A DNA stretch of 10,002 bases from JANQKX01 sp039028695 (GCA_039028695.1 JBCCHN010000174.1:1-10002); one strand, 5' to 3'; positions 1-6,024 are shown, counted from the stretch's first letter. Translations and numbers: made by a program. Notes: generated by a model not told the origin, from the letters alone.

Positions 1-50
1 CACGACATGAACGGCCAAGGGGCCTTCGCCCCACCCGGCCATTTATAAAG
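1..50. repeat. 50-bp terminal direct repeat, left copy (probable circular overlap)
   Basis: Bases 1-50 are identical, with no mismatch, to 9953-10002 at the other end. The repeat reaches both ends exactly, as expected when a circular molecule is written with an overlap, so the unit is probably 9,952 bp. The sequence is part of the leader of the gene at 61: it holds a G+C-rich hairpin and ends inside the ribosome binding site. A true repeat that continues beyond the window, such as a tandem array, cannot be excluded. Confidence 0.9.
19..32 (+). promoter_or_regulatory. Leader hairpin upstream of the exported-protein gene
   Basis: A perfect 5-bp G+C stem (GGGGC at 19-23, GCCCC at 28-32) closes a four-base loop. 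It can be extended by GGCC/GGCC at 13-16 and 37-40 across an internal loop. No T-run follows, so it is not a normal terminator. It sits 18 bases before the Shine-Dalgarno sequence GGAGG (50-54). Confidence 0.5.
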
Positions 51-60
51 GAGGTTAAGT

Positions 61-519
61 ATGTTGTTAAAAACAAGCACCATGGCTCTTGCGGCCACGC
101 TGGCGATCTTTTCTGCCAGTGCAGCCGCAAAAGCTGGTGACACAAAACTGGATCTCAATACTTCGCGTGGCGGTTTTTTAGAACAAAAAGTCGAGGTCCG
201 CGGCACCGATAATTCTTGCATGGAGGTTCCCTTGAGCCAAAACCGCGACCTCGCGATCCATGTCGGAGATAGCGGAACCGGCAAAGCCGAATTGACGATC
301 AAGAGCCGGAGCCTTGGCTATGCCCGCCAAGAAATCGTTCTCCGGCCAAGCTTCAATATACGTATTGATGGTGAGACCTATCAATGCAGCACGTTTGGGT
401 CTGGCAGCGACTTTGATTGCCGCGCTTACAGGGATCGGAGCCTCGGCTATGTCCGCCAAAATATTAATATCCCGAGTACAGCCATGGAGGACGATGGTAC
501 CTTAACCAACCAGCGCTAA
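61..519 (+). CDS. Small exported protein with repeated GY-x-x-Q motifs, function unknown
   Basis: A 152-residue protein starting at ATG 61, six bases after a very strong ribosome binding site (AAAGGAGG, 47-54). Residues 1-25 look like a Sec signal peptide: Lys4, a hydrophobic Ala/Leu/Ile core, then an SASAAA stretch suited to signal peptidase I. The mature part is rich in alternating polar/hydrophobic residues typical of beta strands. It repeats one pattern three times: GFLEQKVEV (38-46), GYARQEIVL (86-94) and GYVRQNINI (129-137), the last two within RSLGY-x-RQ. Three cysteines (53, 109, 120) could form a disulfide after export. I recognise no family; a small beta-rich periplasmic or secreted binding protein is a guess. 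It has its own terminator at 559-589 and, on a circle, follows the CHAT gene. Confidence 0.85.
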   Translation: MLLKTSTMALAATLAIFSASAAAKAGDTKLDLNTSRGGFLEQKVEVRGTDNSCMEVPLSQNRDLAIHVGDSGTGKAELTIKSRSLGYARQEIVLRPSFNIRIDGETYQCSTFGSGSDFDCRAYRDRSLGYVRQNINIPSTAMEDDGTLTNQR

Positions 520-558
520 CCCTATTTTAGGGAACAGTAGAAAGAGGACTAGCAAACT

Positions 559-589
559 TAGGGGCGGCACTTTTGCCGCCCCTATTTTT
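559..589 (+). terminator. Rho-independent terminator after the exported-protein gene
   Basis: A perfect 11-bp inverted repeat, TAGGGGCGGCA (559-569) and TGCCGCCCCTA (574-584), closes a four-base loop and is followed by TTTTT (585-589). It lies 40 bases after the stop codon. This is the clearest intrinsic terminator in the window and makes the gene at 61 a single-gene unit. Confidence 0.92.
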
Positions 590-599
590 ACAACACCGG

Positions 600-627
600 A
601 TTCCGACGATCCTCCGCTGGCCCTCCC
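600..627 (+). promoter_or_regulatory. Intergenic motif, copy A
   Basis: A 28-base segment from ATTCCGACGA to CCTCCC. It aligns without gaps to the copy at 9893-9920 with 21 of 28 matches; TTCCGACGA and the terminal CCTCCC are the strongest blocks. It sits just after the terminator at 559-589 and 59 bases before the ATG at 687, so it most likely belongs to the control region of that gene. Confidence 0.55.
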
Positions 628-660
628 AGTGATTCTTTGGGCCTTGTTTTGCTGAATGGG

Positions 661-683
661 GGCCTCTTGAAACAAAGGAGGCC
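661..683 (+). promoter_or_regulatory. Hairpin enclosing the ribosome binding site of the gene at 687
   Basis: GGCCTC (661-666) pairs perfectly with GAGGCC (678-683). The stem extends by a T-G wobble and a T-A pair around a loop at 669-675. The Shine-Dalgarno sequence AAAGGAGG (674-681) is therefore largely inside the stem, five bases before the start codon. Translation would need the hairpin to open, by a ligand, a protein, temperature or an upstream alternative fold. The regulatory role is inferred. Confidence 0.55.
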
Positions 684-686
684 GAA

Positions 687-992
687 ATGCCGAAGAAAAT
701 AACAAATGGTAAGCGCACTTATGACCAAATTCCAAACCGGGTCACCCTGACCCAACGGGCATGTGAAGAAGTGCGGATCAGACAAGGCGCTTGTGTGGCG
801 CGCTCATTAAAGCAATGCTGGATCGACCCTGAAGACCTGGCCTATGCCTCAGCCGAATTTCGCCGCCGCATGGCCATTCAAGATGAGCTAGCTAAATTGA
901 GGCGAAACACGGACCTAAGTCGAAAGAAACTCGCAGACCGCGCTTCCGATGCTCGAGACGTGGCACGGTCTGATTTCAGGCGCCGGCGGTAG
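687..992 (+). CDS. Small basic protein, function unknown
   Basis: A 101-residue, strongly basic protein starting at ATG 687, five bases after AAAGGAGG. The N-terminus is Lys/Arg-rich. Around residues 17-23 an NRVTLTQ stretch is followed by a predicted helix, faintly like a ribbon-helix-helix DNA-binding fold, but I cannot confirm this. Residues 58-101 form a highly charged Arg/Lys/Asp helix ending in RRRR. Three cysteines are present. There is no signal peptide or membrane segment. It is flanked by a terminator on each side (559-589 and 1011-1046), so it is probably a single-gene unit with its own promoter and an RBS-masking hairpin. A small nucleic-acid-binding or regulatory protein fits the composition. 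If the element replicates, an accessory replication or copy-control role is possible but unsupported. Confidence 0.7.
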   Translation: MPKKITNGKRTYDQIPNRVTLTQRACEEVRIRQGACVARSLKQCWIDPEDLAYASAEFRRRMAIQDELAKLRRNTDLSRKKLADRASDARDVARSDFRRRR

Positions 993-1294
993 AGTTACCG
1001 GCAATCTCCAGAAAAGGTCGGCGGCGGTCCCACCGGCGACCTTTTCCTTGGCGCCGAGGAAAATCCTTAGCCGCCCTTTAGAAGCCGCAACCAATTTTCG
1101 GAAAGAACCTTGACCATGCCTATTCATACCAAGAACGCTTTGCGGCGACAGTCTTTGAAGTCGGGGCGTAGCGCGAATCAGACACGTCTCGGCAAAAGGC
1201 GTACCCGTTTTTGTTGGCTCAATGGATTCTCGCCCTCCACCAAGATTTTGCGGCAGCATTTACCGGTATCCAGCGATACGATCAATTGAGCCCT
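993..1294. other. Intergenic gap between the basic-protein gene and the minus-strand gene
   Basis: This roughly 300-base stretch holds a small hairpin (CGGTA-GAGT-TACCG, within 986-1002), the bidirectional terminator at 1011-1046 and a near-palindrome around 1046-1060. The only other item is an open frame of 57 codons (1116-1289, plus strand) that would encode a basic peptide. It has no convincing ribosome binding site and ends six bases before the stop of the minus-strand gene, so I do not call it a gene. I see no iterons or recognisable replication origin. Confidence 0.5.
1011..1046. terminator. Bidirectional terminator-like hairpin
   Basis: GAAAAGGTCG (1011-1020) is the perfect inverse complement of CGACCTTTTC (1037-1046), with a smaller CGGT/ACCG stem (1025-1028, 1032-1035) inside. 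The T-run in the right arm serves the plus strand, and the A-run in the left arm becomes a U-run on the minus strand. It can end the gene at 687-992 and perhaps also stop transcripts of the minus-strand gene at 1295-2548. Confidence 0.7.
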
Positions 1295-2548
1295 TTAGTC
1301 TGGAGCATCCAGGTCATGTGTCTCAGCGATTTTAAAAGTCGCCTCATAACACTGCCAATGCTTCTTGAAAGTCCCGAAAAGCCTTTTGCGGAGTTCTGCC
1401 AATTTGCCATCACCAAGGGGCCTAGGGTCTTGGTTTTCCCACTTCAATTCCTGCCTAAGAAAACCCAAGAGTTCATCTGGCTCACCGATTTCACCTGGTT
1501 GGACATTCTTTTTATCGATGAGGATAAAAATATAGGTGACCTTGCCGGTAAAATTCGGGTCGGCCCAAATGGCATTTTTTGATCTAACCGGAATTGGTTC
1601 GTCATTTTCGCGGGATTGAATGAGCCGGATCTTATCGTCGCTTCTTTTTTCCAGGATGATAGTCCAGTAGGGGTGATTTTCTATTCCATTAACTTTTTCC
1701 ATTTCGGCAAAGAGAAAGAAATTCTTATCCGCATCAATCTCTTGATAATGCTCATCGATAAAGTCGTCGATTTCCAGACCACCTAAACCTTGATCATCCT
1801 CGCCCCGTACACCGTCCTGATCCGGCCCTGCATATTCAAACCAAATTTTTCTTTTTTCGAGTTCGGCATCCTTGAGCAAGTCGAAGTCACTCCAAAACAC
1901 CCAGCCAGTAGTAAAAGTCATGTGTCTGAAAAAATCATCGTGATCATAACCACCGCGATAATAGACGATTTCCCAAACTGGCAAAGGCAACAAAAAGCAG
2001 CAAGCTAGCAGCGCCATGTCGCAGGTGGAAATTTTTTTCATCCCCGTGTTCGACAGAAAGTTATCTGATCGGCGTTCAATGGTTTGAGGTTGCCATGAAG
2101 CGCCCCTGGCGGGCACAAACCAGCTTTCTTCATCCTTGTTATAGAGAATGCCAAAGACATACCAAGCGATGGCTGCTTGCATTTTCAAGATTCTGACATG
2201 GCTCGGTTCCGTTTTGCCTCCGATAAAATGACATCTCCTTGACGCCACAGACAGACGATGGACCAGGCTTGAGGTGCCGGTATCTGAGTGATTATAGATT
2301 GTGTGAAAAGCGGAATCTTGCTGGTCGACCCAGGCATGCATTTGGGGGTGAACTTGCTTCAGGTCCGCCTTATTTGCCAGGCAAAGCTCTTCATACTCAC
2401 TCGGGTCAAAGGCCGTAGTCTCGCTGGAATCTGGCATGGTGGCGTCCGTAACGATGAATATCTCTGCGCCATAATAGGATATGTCGATCAAATCTCCCAA
2501 TTGTAATTCGTCGGAACCTTGTGTTTGGGACTCCTGGTTTGGGGGCAA
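1295..2548 (-). CDS. Acidic protein of unknown function on the opposite strand
   Basis: A frame of up to 417 residues with no family I recognise. The first possible start is a TTG at 2548, with an in-frame TAG 27 bases upstream and no clear ribosome binding site. Later starts, such as ATG at residue 38 (2437), cannot be excluded. The protein is rich in Asp/Glu and aromatic residues. One hydrophobic stretch (about residues 177-197, ending LLPLPVWEIVYY) may be a membrane or buried helix, followed by a Gly/Asp-rich acidic section (241-262). Three sampled 60-base blocks (1621, 1681, 1741) have 45, 33 and 42% G+C, against about 63-65% in blocks of the neighbouring vWA-like gene, suggesting a different origin. 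It is the only minus-strand gene and is divergent from the gene at 2695, sharing a control region of about 146 bases. Confidence 0.7.
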   Translation of the reverse strand: MPPNQESQTQGSDELQLGDLIDISYYGAEIFIVTDATMPDSSETTAFDPSEYEELCLANKADLKQVHPQMHAWVDQQDSAFHTIYNHSDTGTSSLVHRLSVASRRCHFIGGKTEPSHVRILKMQAAIAWYVFGILYNKDEESWFVPARGASWQPQTIERRSDNFLSNTGMKKISTCDMALLACCFLLPLPVWEIVYYRGGYDHDDFFRHMTFTTGWVFWSDFDLLKDAELEKRKIWFEYAGPDQDGVRGEDDQGLGGLEIDDFIDEHYQEIDADKNFFLFAEMEKVNGIENHPYWTIILEKRSDDKIRLIQSRENDEPIPVRSKNAIWADPNFTGKVTYIFILIDKKNVQPGEIGEPDELLGFLRQELKWENQDPRPLGDGKLAELRKRLFGTFKKHWQCYEATFKIAETHDLDAPD

Positions 2549-2584
2549 GCCGTCGGCTTTTAATGCCCTGTCCTAGTTTATCCC

Positions 2585-2620
2585 CACACTAGAATCCGAC
2601 GCCTCTCAGACCGACCTCCC
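2585..2620 (+). promoter_or_regulatory. Intergenic motif, copy B
   Basis: It matches copy D (9885-9920) at 30 of 36 positions without gaps: CCACACTA, TCCGACG, CTCAGAC and CCTCCC are the shared blocks. It sits between divergent genes, 74 bases before the ATG at 2695 and 36 bases before the possible TTG start of the minus-strand gene. TAGAAT (2590-2595) resembles a sigma-70 -10 box, but no good -35 lies at the usual distance. An operator or leader element is equally possible. Confidence 0.6.
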
Positions 2621-2631
2621 ATCGGCCAGTT

Positions 2632-2687
2632 GAGGCTGTCCGGCTATATTTTAGCCTCCTGACCAAATCGGTCATAGTTTGAAGGAG
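2632..2687 (+). promoter_or_regulatory. Leader with mutually exclusive pairings around the ribosome binding site of the vWA-like gene
   Basis: GAGGCT (2632-2637) can pair with AGCCTC (2653-2658). Alternatively CTCC (2656-2659) can pair with GGAG (2684-2687), the core of the ribosome binding site of the gene at 2695, across a hairpin TGACC-AAATC-GGTCA (2660-2674). The two folds share bases 2656-2658 and so exclude each other, as in a translational switch. TGACC/GGTCA could instead be a protein operator. The pairing segments are short, so this is tentative. Confidence 0.35.
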
Positions 2688-2694
2688 TGCTGAC

Positions 2695-4167
2695 ATGGCA
2701 AGAATTCGTAGAAGGTCCCCGTCATACGGGAGCCGTCGATCGGCCGTCAATATTGCGGCCGGCATAGGAACCTTTGCGCTGGCCTGCGCCGTTGCGGTGA
2801 CGGTTTATGCCTACCCTGAAATCCTTGGGATTGGTCAACCCGACCGGGACAAAACTGGTTGTCTGTTGAGCCCGCCGGCCCAGATAACCTTTGCGGTGGA
2901 TGGTAGTTCCCGGTTTTCCACCAAGCAAAAGGGCAAAAGTTTCAGGGATCAGGTCTTGGTCAAGATGGCAGAGCTACCCCCGGAGGGCCGCCTGGATGTG
3001 GTCTTGGTGACGGAAGAAACCGCTATTCGGCTTAAGGCCTTCTTCAGGGCCTGCAGTCCCGCCGCTGCCGAGCCCGGATCCCTGGTCGGTTCCACGGAGC
3101 GCTACCGGAAGAATCAAATTGGCAAGGCCCAGGCCCGCCTAGAAAAGAAAATGGACAGCTTTCCCTGGCCAGAGGACGCCGCCACCGGCAGCCAGCTACC
3201 GGCAAGCGAAGGGCTGAAGGCAGTCGTGGGCTATCATGAAAAAGCGTCTGCAGATGCCGGATACAACGAATTTATCTATTACAGCGATCTTCGGAGCCGA
3301 CCGGCCGAGGACAGCCATTACGGCGATTTGGATCTCAGCGATGATGAGGTGCAAATCATGGTGGCCGACTCGGTTGAGATCAGCCAATCGGAAAAGCAGG
3401 CCGATCGGGACCGCTGGGCGGGAGTTTTTCACCAAATGGGCGCCCGTCTGTTGCACGCCAGCTGGAGAGTCATTCCCAGTGGTCGGCCCTTGCCGCGGGA
3501 TAGGGATGAATGTCTGATCAACCCTCCGGCCCTTGCCCGTCTGGTGGTGGATGTCACCGACTCTTACGATGACCATCAGTGGAATCACATTCGTCAAACT
3601 GTGTTCAAGGCGGCCAATCGCTTGGGCAAGGACGCCGTCATTGAAATCTATGCCATTGAGGACGTGAAAATAAGCGCGACGCCGCTGCCTCGTGTGCGGA
3701 TCTGCCATTCCGAGATCCTGGATGCAGGGACTCTCAATCAGGAAGATTTTGCCAGGTCTGTCCAGGCAAGCTTTGATGAAGCGTTTTGGCCTTCTGCCAA
3801 TGGGGAGTCCACGCCCCTTTACGAGTTTTTGGGTGCGCTCCACCAGGGCCGCCCGGTCAATACGCAAGAATCCGACTACAGCTTGTTGGTTTTCTCCGAC
3901 ATGCTTTCCAACTCCCCCGCGCTGGGCTTTTGGGAAAACGGTCGCGAGGATCTCCCTTCTGAAAAGCTCATCGCCCAAAAGCCGGCTCTTGCGCGGTCTT
4001 TGAGCGACCTTAGCGGCGCGCAAGTGGAAGTGCATTATATGTCTCGGGCCAAAATGGGCTTCGGAAAGATGCAAACTAAGCATCACATAGGGCAGTTCTC
4101 TGACCTGTTGGACGCCCAAGGCGTGGCCAAGCGTGATCTGAAAATCTTTCCGGTCGACGAAGGCTAA
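2695..4167 (+). CDS. Membrane-anchored protein with two tandem von Willebrand A-like domains
   Basis: A 490-residue protein starting at ATG 2695, seven bases after GAAGGAG. An Arg-rich N-terminus (2-15) precedes one hydrophobic helix (about 18-40), so the protein is probably anchored with its bulk outside the cytoplasm. The rest is an internal duplication: repeat 1 from about 56 (CLLSPPAQITFAVDGSS) and repeat 2 from about 273 (CLINPPALARLVVDVTDS). Each has a second cysteine exactly 64 residues after the first (56/120 and 273/337). Repeat 2 has a plausible metal-ion site of the vWA type: D286-x-T-x-S290, T373 in STPLY and D402 in VFSDM. Repeat 1 keeps D69-x-S71 and D198 (YYSDL) but has Arg at the third position, so it may not bind metal. 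vWA domains usually bind proteins or sense ligands. It lies upstream of the membrane, TPR and CHAT genes on the same strand. Confidence 0.8.
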   Translation: MARIRRRSPSYGSRRSAVNIAAGIGTFALACAVAVTVYAYPEILGIGQPDRDKTGCLLSPPAQITFAVDGSSRFSTKQKGKSFRDQVLVKMAELPPEGRLDVVLVTEETAIRLKAFFRACSPAAAEPGSLVGSTERYRKNQIGKAQARLEKKMDSFPWPEDAATGSQLPASEGLKAVVGYHEKASADAGYNEFIYYSDLRSRPAEDSHYGDLDLSDDEVQIMVADSVEISQSEKQADRDRWAGVFHQMGARLLHASWRVIPSGRPLPRDRDECLINPPALARLVVDVTDSYDDHQWNHIRQTVFKAANRLGKDAVIEIYAIEDVKISATPLPRVRICHSEILDAGTLNQEDFARSVQASFDEAFWPSANGESTPLYEFLGALHQGRPVNTQESDYSLLVFSDMLSNSPALGFWENGREDLPSEKLIAQKPALARSLSDLSGAQVEVHYMSRAKMGFGKMQTKHHIGQFSDLLDAQGVAKRDLKIFPVDEG

Positions 4168-4185
4168 CGCGGCGGCCTGAAACCC

Positions 4186-4215
4186 AATATTAGAATCCGA
4201 CGATGATCCGACAGC
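4186..4215 (+). promoter_or_regulatory. Intergenic motif, copy C (partial)
   Basis: TAGAATCCGACG (4191-4202) is identical to copy B, and the following GATCCGACAGCC resembles the GCTCAGACAGTCC of copy D. The terminal CCTCCC block is absent. It lies 92 bases before the ATG at 4308 and 18 bases after the vWA-like gene, so the membrane-protein gene may have its own promoter or operator. Confidence 0.45.
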
Positions 4216-4219
4216 CGGG

Positions 4220-4273
4220 CCATTCTGGCGGGCGCACACGAGCGCCAGAATGGAATGGTCCCTTGTCAGGGAC
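4220..4273 (+). promoter_or_regulatory. Two consecutive leader hairpins before the membrane-protein gene
   Basis: CCATTCTGGCG (4220-4230) pairs perfectly with CGCCAGAATGG (4243-4253), an 11-bp stem with a 12-base loop. It is followed by GTCCCT (4258-4263) pairing with AGGGAC (4268-4273) around a four-base loop. Neither has a T-run, so simple intrinsic termination is unlikely. They lie between motif C and the ribosome binding site AAAGGAG (4292-4298). They could shape the leader RNA or stabilise an mRNA end. Confidence 0.55.
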
Positions 4274-4307
4274 AACGCAAAAAGCCAGCTCAAAGGAGAA
4301 CAAGGAA

Positions 4308-5861
4308 ATGGAGAACATTATTGAGTTAAAGTCGAAAACGGGGGGCACCGGCTCCCCGTCGCCGGCCCCCGTGGCGCCTTCGATCAAGACACCACGCCCC
4401 GACCCGAAAACCACCACTAAACCGGATCCGATTTCACGGTCCTATCAGAAAGATCTGGAGCGTACGATCCAGAAGATCACTCCCAAACCCCAAATCCTGC
4501 CGGAACTGAGCGCCAGCCTTTTGGTCGCGGACTATAAGTTGGACCAGCAAGGTCTGAAAGACGCCACGAAAGGCATTCCGGCCGAGGCGTCCAAGTTCCC
4601 GCCGGCCATTGCCCATGAGGTAACCGCCCACGCGGAGACCCTCAGCAAACAACGAACAACAAAACTCTTGGCCAACTTTGAAGGGGTCTCTCATGGATTT
4701 CACCGGGCCCTGCGTTCGGCGCGAGATCCGATCCCCATTTCCGCAAAGGGCTTTGCGCACGAGGTGGGGCAGATCCTTGCCAAAGCCCAGCGTCACCTTG
4801 CGAGCCACTCAACGGCGGTCAACGATCGAGAAAGGGCTCTAAAGGCGTTTATAATCAGGCATGAACTGACGCGTGCAGTCTCTCGGCAGGATTATCTTGG
4901 CGTCGTAGTGTTCTTTGGGGTCCTGGCGCTTTTTTTGGAGGCCTGTTTGGGCGCAAAATTTCTAGAGGATGCGACTCCCAATGGCTTCGGTGGCGGCGCG
5001 GCTATCGCGGGATTGGTTGCCCTGATCAATGTGACCCTATCCGGGCTGGCCGGGCTGGTAGTTGGTCGCTTTGTCTTTGTCAAGGACTGGGGGCGGAGGG
5101 CTTTTGGCATCATTGGGACGGCCGCCTTCTTCACACTCATTGCGGGGGCGCATTTGGCCTTTGCCACCTTGCGCCTGGAGGCGATCAAGACAGGTGACTT
5201 TCAAGAAGCTTTGGGGGCATTGCCAGCGACCCTTACCAGCGGCTCCTTTGCCGTGGCGGCGGATGGGATTAGCTGGGTCCTCATCATCTTTGGGCTTTCT
5301 GTGAGTGCCGTGGCTTTTTGGAAGGGCCTTTACATGATTTGCGATCCCTATCCCGGCTACAGCCGGATGGTCCGAGAGGTCAAAGACGCGAAAAAGCAAA
5401 TGGAGACCACAATTAAAGAGGGACATAGCGAAATTGATGGTCTGCGGGATGACACCATGGAAACCGTGAAAAAGGCCATCGGCCACAAAGAAGCCCATTT
5501 CGCCTTGGCCTCTAGGTACCTGCGGCAGCTCGAGGATTTGGAAGCGGCTATAAGTGCAGAGCCCGACGTGCTGCGCCAGGCGGTGGCAGGCGCTCGTCGG
5601 GCCTATTGGCTTCAACAACAGTTGGTGCGCGGCGGAGGCTCGGGCTTCCCGGAACAAGCAGCCACATTGCACTGGACTGTATTGGCCCACCCTCTTGGTG
5701 AAGGCAGGTCGGAAGACGTAACCGTGGCTGGGGAACAGCTGGCTGATCTCGCCCAGGTTTTGGACCGACAGCGGGAAGATTGGCAGGACCTGTTGAGTCA
5801 ACTGGAAGCGGCTGCCGCGGCCGCGAACAAGGACCTCACTGGGTTCGTTCAGGGGCTGTAA
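4308..5861 (+). CDS. Four-helix membrane protein with Pro-rich N-terminus and helical C-terminal arm, function unknown
   Basis: The frame is open from ATG 4203, but I choose ATG 4308 (517 residues). It follows AAAGGAG by nine bases, and the upstream stretch consists of motif C and two hairpins. Residues about 9-40 are Pro/Lys/Thr-rich and disordered-looking. Residues 41-190 form a soluble, mostly helical region. Four hydrophobic helices follow at roughly 197-216, 231-253, 266-286 and 321-340, the second being Gly/Ala-rich. The C-terminal 170 residues are charged helices likely to form coiled coils. With no signal peptide and an even number of membrane helices, both ends are probably cytoplasmic, where they could meet the TPR and CHAT proteins. 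I recognise no family. It could be a membrane scaffold, channel or protease target; nothing in the sequence decides between these. Confidence 0.8.
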   Translation: MENIIELKSKTGGTGSPSPAPVAPSIKTPRPDPKTTTKPDPISRSYQKDLERTIQKITPKPQILPELSASLLVADYKLDQQGLKDATKGIPAEASKFPPAIAHEVTAHAETLSKQRTTKLLANFEGVSHGFHRALRSARDPIPISAKGFAHEVGQILAKAQRHLASHSTAVNDRERALKAFIIRHELTRAVSRQDYLGVVVFFGVLALFLEACLGAKFLEDATPNGFGGGAAIAGLVALINVTLSGLAGLVVGRFVFVKDWGRRAFGIIGTAAFFTLIAGAHLAFATLRLEAIKTGDFQEALGALPATLTSGSFAVAADGISWVLIIFGLSVSAVAFWKGLYMICDPYPGYSRMVREVKDAKKQMETTIKEGHSEIDGLRDDTMETVKKAIGHKEAHFALASRYLRQLEDLEAAISAEPDVLRQAVAGARRAYWLQQQLVRGGGSGFPEQAATLHWTVLAHPLGEGRSEDVTVAGEQLADLAQVLDRQREDWQDLLSQLEAAAAAANKDLTGFVQGL

Positions 5862-5902
5862 ACAAGATCGTCCAAGATTGGGATGGCCGTGGAGGCGGTG
5901 TT

Positions 5903-5921
5903 AAAAAAACGGGCTCCCGTT
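5903..5921 (-). terminator. Terminator-like hairpin readable on the minus strand
   Basis: AACGG (5908-5912) and CCGTT (5917-5921) form a short stem around GCTC, with an A7 run at 5903-5909 overlapping its left arm. Read on the minus strand, this is a stem followed by seven U residues. No minus-strand gene lies upstream of it, so it may only block antisense transcription, or it may be chance. Confidence 0.25.
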
Positions 5922-5987
5922 CGGCGAATTTTAGGCCCGGTCCATTACCTGCATTTTGATGGGGTCCAAAAAGGGCCGGCGCTGCCG

Positions 5988-6024
5988 CACCAAAATTTCT
6001 GCCGCATGGAATTCTGGTGTTTTT
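5988..6024 (+). terminator. Terminator-like hairpin between the membrane-protein gene and the TPR-CHAT operon
   Basis: CACCAAAATT (5988-5997) pairs with AATTCTGGTG (6010-6019), ten positions with one A/C mismatch, around a 12-base loop. TTTTT (6020-6024) follows. It would end the membrane-protein transcript, yet it stops only 38 bases before the TPR start, leaving almost no room for a separate promoter downstream. It may therefore act as an attenuator controlling read-through into the protease operon. The stem is fairly A+T-rich, so its strength is uncertain. Confidence 0.4.

Noticed and set aside
519..690. Integron cassette array with attC sites, suggested by repeated intergenic motifs
   Set aside because: I looked for paired RYYYAAC and GTTRRRY core sites around each motif and found no convincing pair. 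No integrase is present, and the genes do not have the tight cassette spacing.
1116..1289. 57-codon basic peptide frame in the gap
   Set aside because: No convincing ribosome binding site and no recognisable similarity. It is plausible only by position, so it is mentioned under the gap and not called as a gene.
1211..1582. Plus-strand frame of 123 codons overlapping the end of the minus-strand gene
   Set aside because: No ribosome binding site, mostly antisense to the longer minus-strand frame, and no recognisable protein features.
1739..1746. TCTTGATA resembling a rolling-circle plasmid nick site
   Set aside because: It is a short match inside a coding region with no flanking nick-site structure and no Rep gene in the window.
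3196..4293. Long minus-strand frame of 365 codons opposite the vWA-like gene
   Set aside because: It lies fully antisense to a gene with a good ribosome binding site and a duplicated domain. Its protein is low-complexity, with no recognisable start signal or domain.
4203..4307. Upstream ATG extending the membrane protein by 35 residues
   Set aside because: The extension would translate motif C and two strong hairpins, and ATG 4203 has no ribosome binding site, whereas ATG 4308 follows AAAGGAG at nine bases.
5037..5801. Minus-strand frame of 254 codons opposite the membrane-protein gene
   Set aside because: It is a shadow of a G+C-rich coding strand. The plus strand has four clear membrane helices and coiled coils there.
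5922..5934. Possible fifth, reversed copy of the intergenic motif before the TPR gene
   Set aside because: Only about 10 of 13 bases match the CTAGAATCCGACG block on the minus strand, and the downstream blocks are missing, so chance is a fair explanation.
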